From assembly GCF_029227915.1 (NCBI RefSeq), contig NC_079883.1, positions 29,018,001-29,082,000 of the forward strand: a stretch of 64,000 nt of DNA, given 5' to 3'. This stretch comes from Hydractinia symbiolongicarpus (lineage: Eukaryota > Cnidaria > Hydrozoa > Anthoathecata > Hydractiniidae). The number at the start of each line of letters is the position of its first letter. The stretch's first letter is position 1. Positions 25,334 to 39,417 of the stretch are shown in pieces. Position numbers and translations under genes: made by a program. The notes below the pieces were generated by a model. That model was given only the letters and a program-made list of their open reading frames with translations. It was not told the DNA's origin and did no database searches.

Positions 25334-27330
25334 TTTTAACAGTGAAGCGATTGACTGTGGGACTTAATTGAACTGATTCTGGACTGTGACCTTATAAATG
25401 CAGAAAAAAAATTGGCCAATTGGACTCCAAGGAATAACATTCTTCTTAATTCGATATGATTGCTTGGATTCAGCGAGTACACTATGCTCTGTGGTAGCGC
25501 TTTTTTAAAAATTTAGATAAATAAGTCTTTTTTTACTGTGGGACTAATCCTGGCCGTTAGCACGCACTGAAGAAATAGAGAAAATCTCATTGACTTCGTG
25601 GCGGTATCAATCCGGTTGAGATACAACGGCTGCGTCACATATTCGTACCAACATGTATTTAGTGATATCTTTCCGATATTACTAAGTTATATCGCTTTTA
25701 ACAGTGAAACGATTGACTGTGGAACTTAATTGAACTGACTCTGGACTGTGACCTTATAAATGCAGAAAAAAAATTGGCCAATTGGACTCCAAGGAATAAC
25801 ATTCTTCTTAATTCGATATGATTGCTTGGATTCAGCGAGTACACTATGCTCTGTGGTAGCGCTTTTTTAAAAATTTAGATAAATAAGTCTTTTTTTACTG
25901 TGGGACTAATCCTGGCCGTTAGCACGCACTGAAGAAATAGAGAAAATCTCATTGACTTCGTGGCGGTATCAATCCGGTTGAGATACAACGGCTGCGTCAC
26001 ATATTCGTACCAACATGTATTTAGTGATATCTTTCCGATATTACTAAGTTATATCGCTTTTAACAGTGAAACGATTGACTGTGGAACTTAATTGAAATGA
26101 CTTTGGACTGAGAACTTATAAATGTGATAAGTGAGCCAACTGGACTCCAAGAAATAACATTCTTCTTAATTTGACATGATTGTCGAAACTCAGCGATTAC
26201 ACTGGGCGCTGTGGTAACGCTTCATTTAAAAATTAAGATAAAAAATTCAGTTTCTACTGTGGGACCAATCCTAGCCGTTAGCCCGCGCTGAAGAAATAGA
26301 GACAGTTTTAAATGCTACATTTCACTGTCTTTTTAATGGTGTCAGTCCGTTTGAGTTACAACGGTCGGGTCACATATTCGTAAGAACATGTACTTAGCGA
26401 TATTTTTCCGATATTACAAAGTTGTATCACTTTTAACAGTGAGGCGATTGACTGTGGGACTTAATTGAACTGATTCTGAACTGTGACCTTTTAAATGCGA
26501 TAAATGAGCCAGTTGGACTCCATGGAATAACATTCTTCTTAATTCAACATGATTGCTTTGATTCAACGAGTACACTATGCTCTGTGGTAGCGTTTTTTTA
26601 ATAATTTAGATAAATCAGTCTTTTTTTTACTGTAGGGCCAATCCTGGCTGTTAGCACGCACTGAAGAAATACAGCCATTCTCAAAAACTAAATCTCATTG
26701 ATTTCGTGGCGGTATCAATCCGTGTGAGATACAACGGCTGCGTCACATACTCGTACCAACATGTATTTATTGATATTTTTCCGATATTACTAAGTTATAT
26801 CGCTTTTAACAATGAAATGATTGACTGTGGGATTAATTGAATTAACTTTGGCCTGTGACCTTATAAATGTGATAAGTGAGACAACTGGACTCCAAGAAAT
26901 AACATTGTTCTTACTTTGACATGATTGTTGGAACTCAGCGATTACACTGGGCCCTGTGGAAGCGCTTTATTTAAAAATTTAGATACTTAAGTCATTTTTT
27001 ACTGTGGGACCAATCCCGGCCGATATCGCGCCATGAAGAAATAGAGACAGTTTCAAAAACTACCTTTCAATGACGTTCTTACGGTATCAATCCGTTTGAG
27101 TTACAACGGTTGCGTCACATATTCGTACCAACATGTATTTAGTGATTTTTTCCCGATATTACTAAGTTGTATCGCTTTTAACAGTGAAGCGATTGACTGT
27201 GGGACTTAATTGAACTGATTCTGGACTGTGACCTTATAAATGCGATAAATGAGCCAATTGGACTCCAAGGAATAACATTCTTCTTAATTCGACATGATTG
27301 CTGGGGTTCAGCGAGTACACTATGCTCTGT
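25334..27330. repeat. Partial third copy of the 15-mer (offset 2960)
   Basis: It matches about 22374-24370 at a constant offset of 2960 bp (eight monomers). The shared signature is CAGAAAAAAAATTGGCC at 25401 and 22441. It begins in the middle of the 15-mer register, so copy 2 was followed by a jump back of eight monomers. Private changes include CGTAAGAACATG at 26380. Confidence 0.82.
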
Positions 27331-28784
27331 GGTAGCGCTTTTTTAAAAATTTAGATAAATAAGTCTTTTTTTACTGTGGGACTAATCCTGGCCGTTAGCA
27401 CGCACTGAAGAAATAGAGAAAATCTCATTGACTTCGTGGCGGTATCAATCCGGTTGAGATACAACGGCTGCGTCACATATTCGTACCAACATGTATTTAG
27501 TGATATCTTTCCGATATTACTAAGTTATATCGCTTTTAACAGTGAAACGATTGACTGTGGAACTTAGTTGAACTGATTCTGGACTGTGACCTTATAAATG
27601 CAGAAAAAAAATTGACCAATTTGACTCCAAGGAATAACATTCTTCTTAATTCGATATGACTGCTTGGATTCAGCGAGTACACTATGCTCTGTGGTAGCGC
27701 TTTTTTAAAAATTTAGATAAATAAGTCTTTTTTTACTGTGGGACTAATCCTGGCCGTTAGCACGCACTGAAGAAATAGAGAAAATCTCATTGACTTCGTG
27801 GCGGTATCAATCCGTGTGAGATACAACGGCTGCGTCACACACTCGTACCAACATGTATTTATTGATATTTTTCCGATATTACTAAGTTATATCGCTTTTA
27901 ACAATGAAATGATTGACTGTGGGATTAATTGAATTAACTTTGGCCTGTGACCTTATAAATGTGATAAGTGAGACAACTGGACTCCAAGAAATAACATTGT
28001 TCTTACTTTGACATGATTGTTGGAACTCAGCGATTACACTGGGCCCTGTGGAAGCGCTTTATTTAAAAATTTAGATACTTAAGTCATTTTTTACTGTGCG
28101 ACCAATCCCGGCCGATATCGCGCCCTGAAGAAATAGAGACAGTTTCAAAAACTACCTTTCAATGACGTTCTTACGGTATCAATCCGTTTGAGTTACAACG
28201 GTTGCGTCACATATTCGTACCAACATGTATTTAGTGATTTTTTTCCGATATCACTAAGTTGTATCGCTTTTAACAGTGAAGCGATTGACTGTGGGACTTA
28301 ATTGAACTGATTCTGGACTGTGACCTTATAAATGCGATAAATGAGCCAATTGGACCCCAAGGAATAACATTCTTCTTAATTCGACATGATTGCTGGGGTT
28401 CAGCGTGTACACTATGCTCTGTGGTAGCGCTTTTTTTTAAAATTTAGATAAATAAGTCTTTTTTTACTGTGGGACCAATCCTGGCCGTTAGCACGCACTA
28501 AAGAAATAGAGACATTCTCAAAAACTATATCTCATTGACTTCGTGCCGGTATCAATCCGTTTGAGATACAACGGTTGTGTCACATATTCGTACCAACATG
28601 TACTTACTGACATTTTTCCGATATTATTAACTATATCGCTTTTAACAATGAAATGATTGACTGTGGGACTTAATTGAACTAACTTTGGCCTTTGACCTTA
28701 TAAATGTGATAAGTGAGACAACTGGACTCCAAGAAATAACATTGTTCCTACTTTGACATGATTGTTGGAACTCAGCGATTACAC
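27331..28784. repeat. Short-range duplicate of the preceding A/B block
   Basis: From about 27813, sequence repeats that at 26721 (shared rare CCGTGTGAGATAC and TTTATTGATATTTT) at offset 1092, three monomers less the short deletions. Two more copies of the 14-bp-deleted monomer lie at its start (deletion points about 27420 and 27781). Confidence 0.7.
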
Positions 28785-30599
28785 TGGGGGCTGTGGTAGC
28801 GCTTCATTTAAAAATTTAAATAAAAAAGTCATTCGTTACTGTGGGACCAATCCTAGCCGCTATAGCGTGCTGAAGAAAGAGCGACAGTTTAAAAACTACA
28901 TCTCACTGACTTTCTAACGGTGTCAGTCCGTTTGAGTTACAAAGGTTGCGTCACATATTCGCACAACATTTACTTAGCGATATTTTTCTGATATTAATAT
29001 GTTGCATCGCTTTTAACAGTGAAACAATTGACTGTGGGACTTACTTGAACTAACTTTGGACTGTGACCTGATAAATGTGATAAATGAGACAATTGGACTC
29101 CAAGAAATAACAATCTTCTTAATTTGACATGATTGCCGGAACTCAGCGATTACACTGGACGCTGTGGTAGCGTTTTATTTAAAAATTAAGTTAAATAAGT
29201 CATTTTTTACTGTGGGACCAATCCCAGCCGTTAGTTCTCCCGGACAAAATAGAGACCGCTTCAAAAACTACATTTCAATTACTTTCTACCGGTATCAGTC
29301 CGTTTGAGTTACAACGGTTGCGTCACATGTTCGTACCAACCAACATGTAGATAGAGATTTTTTTCTGATATTACTAGGTTGTATCGCTTTTAACAGTGAA
29401 ACGATTGACTGTGGGACTTAATTGAACTAACATTGGACTGTGACCTTATAAATGTGATAAATGAGCCAGTTTGACTACAAGAAGTAACATTCTTTTTAAT
29501 TTGACATGATTGCTGGATGTCAGCCATTGCACTGGACGCTGTGGTAGTGTTTTATTTAAAAACTAAGTTAAATAAGTCATTTTTTATTGTGGGACCAATC
29601 CCAGCCGTTAGTTCGCGCTGAAAAAATTGAGACCGCTTCAAAAACTACATTTCAATTACTTTCTACCGGTATCAGTCCGTTTGAGTTACAACGGTTGCGT
29701 GACATGTTCGTACCAACATGTAGATAGAGATTTTTTCTGATATTACTAGGTTGTATCGCTTTTAACAGGGAAACGAATCACTCTGGGATTTAATTGAACT
29801 GATTCTGGACTGTGACCTTATAAATGTAATAAATGAGCCAATTGGACTCCAAGAAATAACGTTCTTCTTAATTTGACATGATTGCCGGAACTCAGCGATT
29901 ACACTGGGCGCTGTGGTAGCGCTTCATTTAAAAATTTAAATAAAAAAGTCATTCGTTACTGTGGGACCAATCCTAGCCGCTATCGCGTGCTGAAGAAAGA
30001 GCGACAGTTTAAAAACTACATCTCACTGACTTTCTAACGGTGTCAGTCCGTTTGAGTTACAAAGGTTGCGTCACATATTCGTACTAACATGTACTTAGCG
30101 ATATTTTTCTGATATTAATATGTTGCAACGCTTTTACCAGTGAAACGATTGACTGTGGGACTTAATTGAACTAACTTTGGACTGTGACCTGATAAATGTT
30201 ATAAATGAGACAATTGGACTCCAAGAAATAACAATCTTCTTAATTTGACATGAATGCCGGAACTCAGCGATTACACTGGGCGCTGTGGTAGCGTTTCAAT
30301 TAAATATTCAAATAAAAAAGTCATTTTTTACTGTAGGACCAATCCTAGCCGTTATCGTGCACTGAAGAAATAGCAACAGTTTCAAAAACTACATTTCATT
30401 GACTTTCTAACGGTATCAACCCGTTTGAGTTACAACGGTTGCGTCACATATTCGTACCAACATCTATTTAGTGATATCTTTCCGATGTTACAAAGTTATA
30501 TCGCTTTTAACAGTGAAAGGATTGACTGTGGAACTTAATTGAACTAATTTGGACTGTGACCTTATGAATGTGATAAATGAGCCAGTTTGACTACAAGAA
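28785..30599. repeat. E-rich island duplicated from 20 kb upstream
   Basis: About 29400-30600 matches about 9000-10200 at offset 20398: the private string TTAAATATTCAAATAAAAAAG occurs near 30300 and 9902. Inside the island the TCATTCGTTACTG variant at 28829 and 29949 gives a 1120-bp (3-mer) register. A 4-bp CCAA duplication occurs at about 29337 (GTACCAACCAACATG). Confidence 0.75.
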
Positions 30600-32090
30600 G
30601 TAACATTTTTCTTACTTTGACATGATTGTTGGAACTCAGGGATTGCACTTGGCGCTGTGGAAGCGCTTCATTTAAAAATTTAGATAAATAAGTCATTATT
30701 ACTGTGGGACCAATCCTAGCCGTTATCGCGTGCTGAAGAAAGGGCGACAGTTTCAAAAACTAAATCTCACTGACTTTCTAACGGTGTCAGTCCGTTTGAG
30801 TTACAACGGTTGGGTCACATATTCGTACCAACATGTACTTAGCGATATTTTTCTGACATTACTAGGTTGCATCGCCTTTAACAGTGAAGCGATTGACTGT
30901 GGGACTTAATTGAACTGATTTGGACTGTGACCTTATAAATGTGATAAGTGAGACAACTGGACTCCAAGAAATAACATTCTTCTTACTTTGACATGATTGT
31001 TGCAACTCAGCGATTACACTTGGCGCTGTGGAAGTGCTTCATTTAAAAATTTAGATAAATAAGTCTTTTTTTAATGTGGGACCAATCCTGGCTGTTAGCA
31101 CGCACTGAAGAAATAGAGACATTCTCAAAAACTAAATCTCATTGACTTCGTGGCGGTATCAATCCGTTTGAGATACAACGGTTGCGTCACATATTCGTAC
31201 CAACATGTATTTAGTGACATTTTTCCGATATTACTAAGTTATATCGCTTTTAACAATGAAATGATTGACTGTGGGACTTAATTGAACTAACTTTCTTCCT
31301 GTGACCTTATAAATGTGATAAGTGAGCCAACTGGACTCCAAGAAATAACATTTTTCTTACTTTGACATGATTGTTGGAACTCAGCGATTGCACTTGGCGC
31401 TGTGGAAGCACTTCATTTAAAAATTTAGATAAATAAGTCATTTTTACTGTGGGACCAATCCTAGCCGTTATCGCGTGCTGAAGAAAGGGCGACAGTTTCA
31501 AAAACTAAATCTCACTGACTTTCTAACGGTGTCAGTCCGTTTGAGTTACAACGGTTGGGTCACATATTCGTACCAACATGTACTTAGCGATATTTTTCTG
31601 ACATTACTAGGTTGCATCGCCTTTAACAGTGAAGCGATTGACTGTGGGACTTAATTGAACTGATTTGGACTGTGACCTTATAAATGTGATAAGTGAGACA
31701 ACTGGACTCCAAGAAATAACATTCTTCTTACTTTGACATGATTGTTGCAACTCAGCGATTACACTTGGCGCTGTGGAAGTGCTTCATTTAAAAATTTAGA
31801 TAAATAAGTCTTTTTTTAATGTGGGACCAATCCTGGCTGTTAGCACGCACTGAAGAAATAGAGACATTCTCAAAAACTAAATCTCATTGACTTCGTGGCG
31901 GTATCAATCCGTTTGAGATATAACGGTTGCGTCACATATTCGTACCAACATGTATTTAGTGACATTTTTCCGATATTACTAAGTTATATCGCTTTTAACA
32001 ATGAAATGATTGACTGTGGGACTTAATTGAACTAACTTTGGCCTGTGACCTTATAAATGTGGTAAGTGAGCCAACTGGACTCCAAGGAAT
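30600..32090. repeat. Dimer HOR, 745 bp, two copies
   Basis: 30600-31344 and 31345 to about 32090 match at offset 745. The shared private variant is ATCGCCTTTAACAGTG (30871 and 31616). A few substitutions separate them, for example ATTATTACTG against ATTTTTACTG. The second copy passes into an A monomer within AACATTTTTCTTA near 32090. Confidence 0.85.
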
Positions 32091-33770
32091 AACATTTTTC
32101 TTAATTCGACATGATTGCGGGAATTCAGCGAGTACACTATGCTCTGTAGTAGCAGTTTTTTTAAAAATTTAGATAAATAAGTCTTTTTTTACTGTGGGAC
32201 CAATCCTGGCCGTTAGCACGCACTGAAGAAATAGAAACATTCTGAAAAACTACATCTCATTGACTTCGTGGCTGTATCAATACGTTTGAGATACAACGGC
32301 TGCGTCACATATTCGTACCGACATGTATTTAGTGATATCTTTCCGGTAATACTAAGTTATATCGCTTTTAAAAGTGAAACGATTGACTGTGGAACTTAAT
32401 TGAACTGACTTTGGACTGAGACTTTATAAATGTGATAAGTGAGCCAACTGGACTCCAAGAAATAACATTCTTCTTAATTTGACATGATTGTCGAAACTCA
32501 GCGATTACACTGGGCGCTGTGGTAACGCTTCATTTAAAAATTAAGATAAAAAATTCAGTTTCTACTGTGGGACCAATCCTAGCCGTTAGCGCGCGCTGAA
32601 GAAATAGAGACAGTTTCAAATACTACATTTCACTGACTTTTTAATGGTGTCAGTCCGTTTGAGTTACAACGGTCGGGTCACATATTCGTACCAACATGTA
32701 TTTAGCGATATTTTTCTGATATTGCTAGGTTGCATCGCTTTTAACAGTGAAGCGATTGACTGTAGGACTTAATTGAACTGATTCTAGACTGTGACCTTAT
32801 AAATGCGATAATTGAGCCAATTGGACTCCAAGGAAATACATTCTTCTTAATTCGACATAATTGCTTGTATTCAGCGAGTACACTATGCTCTGTGTTAGCG
32901 GTTTTTTTGAAACTTTAGATAAATAAGTCTTTTTTCACTGTGGGACCAATCCTGGCCGATAGCAAGCACTGAAGAAATAGAGACATTCTAAAAAACTACA
33001 TCTCATTGACTTTGTGGCTGTATCAATACGTTTGAGATACAACGGCTGCGTCACATATTCGTACCAACATGTATTTAGTGATATCTTTCCGATATTACTA
33101 AGTTATATCGCTTTTAACAGTGAAACGATTGACTGTGGAACTTAATTGAACTGACTTTGGACTGAGACCTTATAAATGTGATAAGTGAGCCAACTGGACT
33201 CCAAGAAATAACATTCTTCTTAATTTGACATGATTGTCGAAACTCAGCGATTACACTGGGCGCTGTGGTAACGCTTCATTTAAAAATTAAGATAAAAAAT
33301 TCAGTTTCTACTGTGGGACCAATCCTAGCCGTTAGCGCGCGCTGAAGAAATAGAGACAGTTTCAAATACTACATTTCACTGACTTTTTAATGGTGTCAGT
33401 CCGTTTGAGTTACAACGGTCGGGTCACATATTCGTACCAACATGTATTTAGCGATATTTTTCTGATATTGCTAGGTTGCATCGCTTTTAACAGTGAAAAT
33501 ATTGACGGTGGGACTTAATTAAACTAACTTTGGACTGTGGCCTGATAAATGTGATAAATGAGACAATTGGACTCCAAGAAGTAACATTCTTCTTAATTTG
33601 AAGTGATTGCCGGAACTCAGCGATTACACTGGGCGCTGTGGTAGCGCTTCATTTAAAAATTTAGATAAATAAGTCATTCTTTACTGTGGGACCAATCCTA
33701 GCCGTTATCGCGTGCTGAAGAAAGAGCGACAGTTTCAAAAACTACATTTCACTTACTTTCTAACGGTGTC
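32091..33770. repeat. A-C dimer region, about 745 bp register
   Basis: The C monomers with GGTAACGCTTC at 32521 and 33267 lie 746 bp apart and their surroundings match closely. The A monomers between share CTGTGTTAGCGG-type variants. Copying ends where a D monomer begins near 33500. Confidence 0.65.
32390..32762. repeat. Subfamily C monomer (representative)
   Basis: Diagnostic stretches: TGTGGAACTTAATTGAACTG, GACTTTGGACTGAGAC, GATTGTCGAAACTCAGCG, GTGGTAACGCTTC, AATTAAGATAAAAAATTC in place of the usual TTTAGATAAATAAGTC, and the palindrome AGCGCGCGCT. The length is 373 bp. Confidence 0.8.
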
Positions 33771-36000
33771 AGTCCGTTTGACTTACAACTGTTGGGTCAC
33801 ATATTCGTACCAACATGTACTTAGCGATATTTTTCTGACTTTAAAAGGTTGCATCGCTTTTAACAGTGAAACGATTGACTGTGGGAGTTAATTGAACTAA
33901 CTTCGGACTATGACCTGATAAATGTGATAAATGAGACAATTGGACTCCAAGAAATAACAATCTTCTTAATTTGACATGATTGCCGGAACTCAGCGATTAC
34001 ACGGGGCGCTGTGGTAGCGCTTCATTTAAAAATTTAAATAAAAAAGTCATTTTTTACTGTGGGACCAATCCTATCCGTTACCGTGTGCTGAAAAAATAGC
34101 AACAGTTTCAAAAACTACATTTCATTGACTTTCTAACAGTATCAATCAGTTTGAGTTACAATAGTTGCGTCACATATTAATACCAACATGAATTTAGTGA
34201 TTTTTTTCCGATATTACTAAGTTGTATCGCTTTTAACAGTGAAGCGATTGACTGTGGGACTTAATTGAACTGATTCTGGACTGTCACCTTATAAATGCAA
34301 TAAATGAGCCAATTGGACTCCAAGGAATAACATTCTTCTTAATTCGACATGATTGCTTGGATTCAGCGAGTACACTATGCTCTGTGGTAGCGTTTTTTTA
34401 AAAATTTAGATAAATAAGTCTTTTTTTACTGTGGGACCAATCCTGGCCGTTAGCACGCACTGAAGAAATAGAGATATTCTGAAAAACTAAATCTCATTGA
34501 CTTCGTGGCGGTATCAATCCGTTTGAGATCCAACGGCTGCGTCACATATTCGTACCAACATGTATTTAGTGATATCTTTCCGATATTACTAAGTTACATC
34601 GCTTTTAACAGTGAAACGATTGACTGTGGAACTTAATTGAACTGACTTTGGACTGAGACTTTATAAATGTGATAAGTGAGCCAACTGGACTCCAAGAAAT
34701 AACATTCTTCTTAATTTGACATGATTGTCGAAACTCAGCGATTACACTGGGCGCTGTGGTAACACTTCATTTAAAAATTAAGATAAAAAATTCAGTTTCT
34801 ACTGTGGGACCAATCCTAGCCGTTAGCGCGCGCTGAAGAAATAGAGACAGTTTCAAATACTACATTTCACTGACTTTTTAATGGTGTCAGTCCGTTTGAC
34901 TTACAACTGTTGGGTCACATATTCGTACCAACATGTACTTAGCGATATTTTTCTGACTTTAAAAGGTTGCATCGCTTTTAACAGTGAAACGATTGACTGT
35001 GGGAGTTAATTGAACTAACTTCGGACTATGACCTGATAAATGTGATAAATGAGACAATTGGACTCCAAGAAATAACAATCTTCTTAATTTGACATGATTG
35101 CCGGAACTGAGCGATTACACGGGGCGCTGTGGTAGCGCTTCATTTAAAAATTTAAATAAAAAAGTCATTTTTTACTGTGGGACCAATCCTATCCGTTACC
35201 GTGTGCTGAAAAAATAGCAACAGTTTCAAAAACTACATTTCATTGACTTTCTAACAGTATCAATCAGTTTGAGTTACAATAGTTGCGTCACATATTAATA
35301 CCAACATGAATTTAGTGATTTTTTTCCGATATTACTAAGTTGTATCGCTTTTAACAGTGAAAAGATTGACTGTGGGACTTAATTGAACTGATTCTGGACT
35401 GTGACCTTATAAATGCAATAAATGAGCCAGTTGGACTCCATGGAATAACATTCTTCTTAATTCGACATGATTGCTTTGATTCAACAAGTACACTATGCTC
35501 TGTGGTAGCGTTTTTTAAATAATTTAGATAAATCAGTCTTTTTTTACTGTAAGGCCAATCCTGGCTGTTAGCACGCAGTGAAGAAATACAGCCATTCTCA
35601 AAAACTAAATCTCGTTGATTTCGTGGCGGTATCAATCCGTTTGAGATACAACGACTGCGTCACATACTCGTATCAACATGTATTTACTGACATGTTTCCG
35701 ATATTACTAAGTTATATCGCTTTTAACAATGAAATGATTGACTGTGGAACTTAATTGAACTGACTTTGGACTGAGACTTTATAAATGTGATAAGTGAGCC
35801 AACTGGACTCCAAGAAATAACATTCTTCTTAATTTGACATGATTGTCAAAACTCAGCGATTACACTGGGCGCTGTGGTAACACTTCATTTAAAAATTAAG
35901 ATAAAAAATTCAGTTTCTACTGTGGGACCAATCCTAGCCGTTAGCACACACTGAAGAAATAGAGACATTCTCAAAAACTAAATCTCATTGACTTCGTGCC
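33771..36000. repeat. 3-mer HOR, about 1118 bp, two copies
   Basis: The private string TTCTGACTTTAAAAGGTTGC recurs at 33833 and 34951 (offset 1118), and GGTAACACTTC recurs at 34758 and 35876 (offset 1118). Both copies carry the rare CACATATTAATACCAACATG (about 34170 and 35290). Confidence 0.78.
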
Positions 36001-36330
36001 GGTATCAATCCGTTTGAGATACAACGGTTGCGTCACATATTCGTACCAATATGTACCTACTGACATTTTTCCGATATTACTAAGTTGTATCGCTTTTAAC
36101 AGTGAAATGATTGACTGTGGGACTTAATTGAATTAACTTTGGCCTGTGGCCTTATAAATGTGATAAGTGAGCGAACTGGACTCCAAGAAATAACATTTTT
36201 CTTACTTTGACATAATTGTTGGAACTCAGCGATTGCACTTGGCGCTGTGGAAGCGCTTCATTTAAAAATTTAGATAATTAAGTCATTTTTTACTGTGGGA
36301 CCAATCCCGGCCGTTATCGCGCCCTGAAGA
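36001..36330. repeat. Satellite linker monomers before the 13/14-mer block
   Basis: This is ordinary A/B-type satellite sequence in phase with the array, joining the 3-mer zone to the large block. The 36003-36320 stretch resembles the downstream stretch at about 37110-37440. Confidence 0.5.
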
Positions 36331-39300
36331 AATAGGGAAAGTTTCAAAAACTACCTTTCAATGACGTTCTAACGGTATCAATCCATTTGAGTTGCAACGG
36401 TTGCGTCACATATTTGTACCAACATGTATTTAATGATTTTTTCCCGCTATTACTAAGTTGTATCGCTTTTAACAGTAAAGCGATTGACTGTGGGACTTAA
36501 TTGAACTGATTCTGGACTGTGACCTTATAAATGCGATAAATGAGCCAATTGGACTCCAAGGAATAACATTCTTCTTAATTCGACATGATTGCTGGGATTC
36601 AGCGTGTACACTATGCTCTGTGGTAGCGCTTTTTTAAAAAATTTAGATATTTAAGTCATTTTTTACTGTGGGACCAATCCCAGCCGTTATCGCGCCCTGA
36701 AGAAATAGAGACACTTTCAAAAACTACCTTGCATTGACGTTCTAACGGTATCAATCCATTTGAGTTACAACGGTTGCGTCACATATTCGTACCAACATGT
36801 ATTTAGTGATTTTTTTCCGATATTACTAAGGTGTATCGCTTTTAACAGTAAAGCGATTGACTGTGGGACTTAATTGAACTGATTCTGGACTGTGACCTTA
36901 TAAATGCGATAAATGAGCCAATTGGACTCCAAGGAATAACATTCTTCTTAATTCGACATGATTGCTGGGATTCAGCGTGTCCACTATGCTCTGTGGTAGC
37001 GCTTTTTTTAAAAATTTAGATAAATAGGTCTTTTTTTACTGTGGGACCAATCCTGGCCGTTAGCACGCACTGAAGAAATAGAGACATTCTCAAAAACTAA
37101 ATCTCATTGACTTCGTGCCGGTATCAATCCGTTTGAGATACAACGGTTGCGTCACATATTCGTACCAATATGTACTTACTGACATTTTTCCGATATTACT
37201 AAGTTGTATCGCTTTTAACTGTGAAATGATTGACTGTGGGACTTAATTGAATTACCTTTGGCCTGTGGCCTTATAAATGTGATAAGTGAGCGAACTGGAC
37301 TCCAAGAAATAACATTTTTCTTACTTTGGCATAATTGTTGGAACTCAGCGATTGCACTTGGCGCTGTGGAAGCGCTTTATTTAAAAATTTAGATAATTAA
37401 GTCATTTTTTACTGTGGGACCAATCCCCGCCGTTATCGCGCCCTGAAGAAATAGAGACAGTTTCAAAAACTACTTTTCAATGACGTTCTAACGGTATCAA
37501 TCCATTTGAGTTACAACGGTTGCGTCACATATTCGTACCAACATGTATTTAGTGATTTTTTTCCGATATTACTAAGGTGTATCGCTTTTAACAGTGAAGC
37601 GATTTACTGTGAGACTCAATTGAACTGATTCTGGACTGTGACGTTATAAATGCGATAAATGAGCCAATTGGACTCCAAGGAATAACATTCTTCTTAATTC
37701 GACATGATTGCTTTGATTCAACGAGTACACTATGCTCTGTAGTAGCGGTTTTTTTAAAAATTTAGATAAATAAGTCTTTTTTTACTGTGGGACCAATCCT
37801 AGCCGTTAACGCACCCTGAAGAAATAGAGACAGTTTTAAAAACTACCTTTCAATGACGTTCTAACTGTATCAGTCCGCTTGAGTTACAACGGTTGCGTCA
37901 CATATTCGTACCAACATGTATTTAGTGATTTTTTTCCAATATTACAAAGTTGTATGGCTTTTTACAGTGAAGCGATTGACTGTAGGACTTAATTGAACTG
38001 ATTCTGGACTGTGAACTTATAAATGCGATAAATGAGCCAATTGGACTCCAAGGAAATACATTCTTCATAATTCGACATGATTGCTTGGATTCAGCGAGTA
38101 CACTATGCTCTGTGTTAGCGGTTTTTTTGAAACTTTAGATAAATAAGTCTTTTTTTACAGTGGGACCAATCCTGGCCGTTAGCACGCACTGAAGAAATAG
38201 AGACATTCTCAAAAACTAAATCTCATTGACTTCGTGGCTGTATCAATACGCTTGAGATACAACGGCTGCTTCACATATTCGTACCAACATGTATTTAGTG
38301 ATATCTTTCCAATATTACTAAGTTATATCGCTTTTAACAGTGAAACGATTGACTGTGGAAGTTAATTGAACTGACTTTGGACTCAGACCTTATAAATGTG
38401 ATAAGTGAGCCAACTGGACTCCAAGAAATAACATTCTTCTTAATTTGACATGATTGTCGAAACTCAGCGATTACACTGGGCGCTGTGGTAACGCTTCATT
38501 TAAACATTAAGATAAAAAATTCAGTTTCTACTGTGGGACCAATCCTAGCCGTTAGCGCGCGCTGTAGAAATAGAGACAGTTTCAAATACCACATTTCACT
38601 GACTTTCTAATGGTGTCAGTTCGTTTCAGTTACAACGGTTGGGTCACATATTCGTACCAACATATATTTAGCGATATTTTTCTGATATTACTAGGTTGCA
38701 TCGCTTTTAACAGTGAAAAGATTGACGGTGGGACTTAATTAAACTAACTTTGGACTGTGGCCTGATAAATGTGATAAATGAGACAATTGGACTCCAAGGA
38801 ATAACATTCTTCTTAATTCGACATGATTGCTGGGGTTCAGCGTGTACACTATGCTCTGTGGTAGCGCTTTTTTTAAAAATTTAGATAAATAAGTCTTTTT
38901 TTACTGTGGGACCAATCCTGGCCGTTAGCACGCACTAAAGAAATAGAGACATTCTCAAAAACTAAATCTCATTGACTTCGTGCCGGTATCAATCCGTTTG
39001 AGATACAACGGTTGCGTCACATATTCGTACCAACATGTACTTACTGACATTTTTCCGATATTATTAACTATATCGCTTTTAACAATGAAATGATTGACTG
39101 TGGGACTTAATTGAACTAACTTTGGCCTTTGACCTTATAAATGTGATAAGTGAGCGAACTGGACTCCAAGAAATAACATTTTTCTTACTTTGACATAATT
39201 GTTGGAACTCAGCGATTGAACTTGGCGCTGTGGAAGCGCTTCATTTAAAAATTTAGATAATTAAGTCATTTTTTACTGTGGGACCAATCCCGGCCGTTAT

Positions 39301-39417
39301 CGCGCCCTGAAGAAATAGAGACAGTTTCAAAAACTACCTTTCAATGACGTTCTAACGGTATCAGTCCGTTTGAGTTACAACGGTTGCGTCACATATTCGT
39401 ACCAACATGTATTTAGT
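36331..39417. repeat. 13/14-mer HOR block, copy 1
   Basis: It matches 41179 onward at offset 4848 (13 monomers) up to about 38450, then at offset 5221 (14 monomers), because copy 2 has one extra monomer. Private shared variants: TATTTGTACC with CCCGCTATTACTAAG near 36412-36452, CAGTCCGCTTGAG at 37872, and TTCAAATACCACATTTC at 38581. Confidence 0.8.
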
